Assembly (NCBI GenBank): GCA_046295655.1
Contig: JBKBMT010000035.1
Coordinates: 1 to 32,451, forward strand
Length of the DNA stretch: 32,451 bases
From: JBKBMT01 sp046295655
GTDB lineage: Bacteria > Pseudomonadota > Alphaproteobacteria > Rhodobacterales > Rhodobacteraceae
Direction of reading: 5' to 3'
Shown here: in pieces, positions 32,021-32,451 of the stretch
Position numbering within the stretch: the stretch's first letter is position 1
How the letters are laid out: each line of letters opens with the position of its first letter
Notes under the pieces: generated by a model
The model's database searches: none
What the model was told of the DNA's origin: nothing
The model's input: the letters and a program-made list of their open reading frames with translations, nothing else
Translations under genes and position numbers: made by a program

Positions 32021-32451
32021 TCAGGGATCCAGGGTTCCGTTCAACTGGTGCCAGGCATAGACGCGGCCGTCGGCCAGCACCGCCACCACCCGGTCCACGC
32101 CGCGGGCGATCTCGGGCTCCGAGAGATAGGCGCGCGCCTCGCCCCGTGCCAGCGCCTCGGCCAGCGCGCGCGCGTCGAAGCAGGAAAACCACCGCGGCGC
32201 GGTCAGCGGCTCGGGCCGGGTCGCCGGCTGCGCATCCTCGGGCACCGGACCCGACAGGCGCGCGCAGGCGCGGAAGCGCAGCGGCGAGGAGGCCGCGTCG
32301 ATGCCCTCGAAATCGACGATGGGCAGGGGTTCGGCGCCACCGTCCGTCAGCGCCACCCGCAGCGCGGCGACATTGGGCAGGCGGGTATAGAAGGCCTGGA
32401 CCTGCAGGTAATACATCGCCCCGCCGGCGACGACGGCGGCCAGCAGCAGCA
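32021..32451 (-). CDS. DUF6446 family membrane-anchored protein, 5' end outside window
   Basis: The reading frame is open to the right edge. Eleven codons upstream of the internal ATG 32416 read as hydrophobic LLLAAVVAGGA, so that ATG is not the start, and the N-terminal membrane helix is partly outside the window. The visible 131-residue part begins MYYLQVQAFY and contains FRACARLSGPVPE, PRWFSCFDARALAEALARGEARAYLSE and a WHQLNGTLDP end. This matches DUF6446 proteins found between glyQ and glyS in Rhodobacterales. Two cysteines lie in the predicted periplasmic domain. Function is unknown. Confidence 0.8.
   Translation of the reverse strand, partial: LLLAAVVAGGAMYYLQVQAFYTRLPNVAALRVALTDGGAEPLPIVDFEGIDAASSPLRFRACARLSGPVPEDAQPATRPEPLTAPRWFSCFDARALAEALARGEARAYLSEPEIARGVDRVVAVLADGRVYAWHQLNGTLDP

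Noticed and set aside
1..32451. CRISPR arrays, tRNA or rRNA genes, insertion sequences, prophage or att sites
   Set aside because: None seen: no spaced direct repeats, cloverleaf-like segments, transposases or integrases.

Overview
The window reads as a chromosomal segment of a high-GC alphaproteobacterium, most likely Rhodobacterales (Rhodobacter/Paracoccus/Roseobacter type). The evidence is GC-rich codon use, a CcrM-type GANTC methyltransferase next to rnhB, a DUF6446-glyS-PPDK-SleB order, two TRAP transporters and a SAM-II-type riboswitch before metZ. All genes lie on the minus strand except one short two-gene module (13429-14383). Taxonomy is inferred from gene content only. A run of 10 Ns at 10779-10788 is a scaffold gap, so adjacency across it is not directly sequenced.

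Layout. 1-1127: N-terminal part of a glycine-rich, CSLREA-like surface or secreted protein. 1627-10177: a probable uptake and catabolism cluster, transcribed leftward: acyl-CoA synthetase, TRAP cassette 2 (dctP-Q-M), TRAP cassette 1 (dctP-Q-M) and a divergent SDR lacking the usual Tyr/Lys. It fits import of organic acids followed by CoA activation and redox chemistry, but the substrate cannot be read from sequence. 10639-12607: rnhB then ccrM, with three GANTC sites between them. The ccrM 3' end is damaged at the gap, and the first ~120 bases beyond it encode a cysteine pattern that looks foreign.

12753-14383: a divergent region. Leftward is a small exported Cys/His-rich protein with its terminator. 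Rightward is a secreted 92-residue protein overlapping a two-TM membrane protein whose cytoplasmic C-terminus looks like an OmpR-type winged helix. An inverted repeat lies in the divergent intergenic region. This is the best candidate here for an undescribed signalling module.

14651-22658: an opp/dpp-type ABC importer (substrate-binding protein, two permeases, two ATPases), tightly followed by a metallophosphoesterase and a Tyr/Ser-type phosphatase, then a SAM-II riboswitch and metZ (methionine synthesis). 22845-26140: folB (with an unusual C-terminal half), folP and glmM. 26287-32451: DUF6446 protein (5' end outside the window), glyS, a PPDK homologue with an altered ATP-grasp domain and a TTG start, and a SleB-type cell wall hydrolase.
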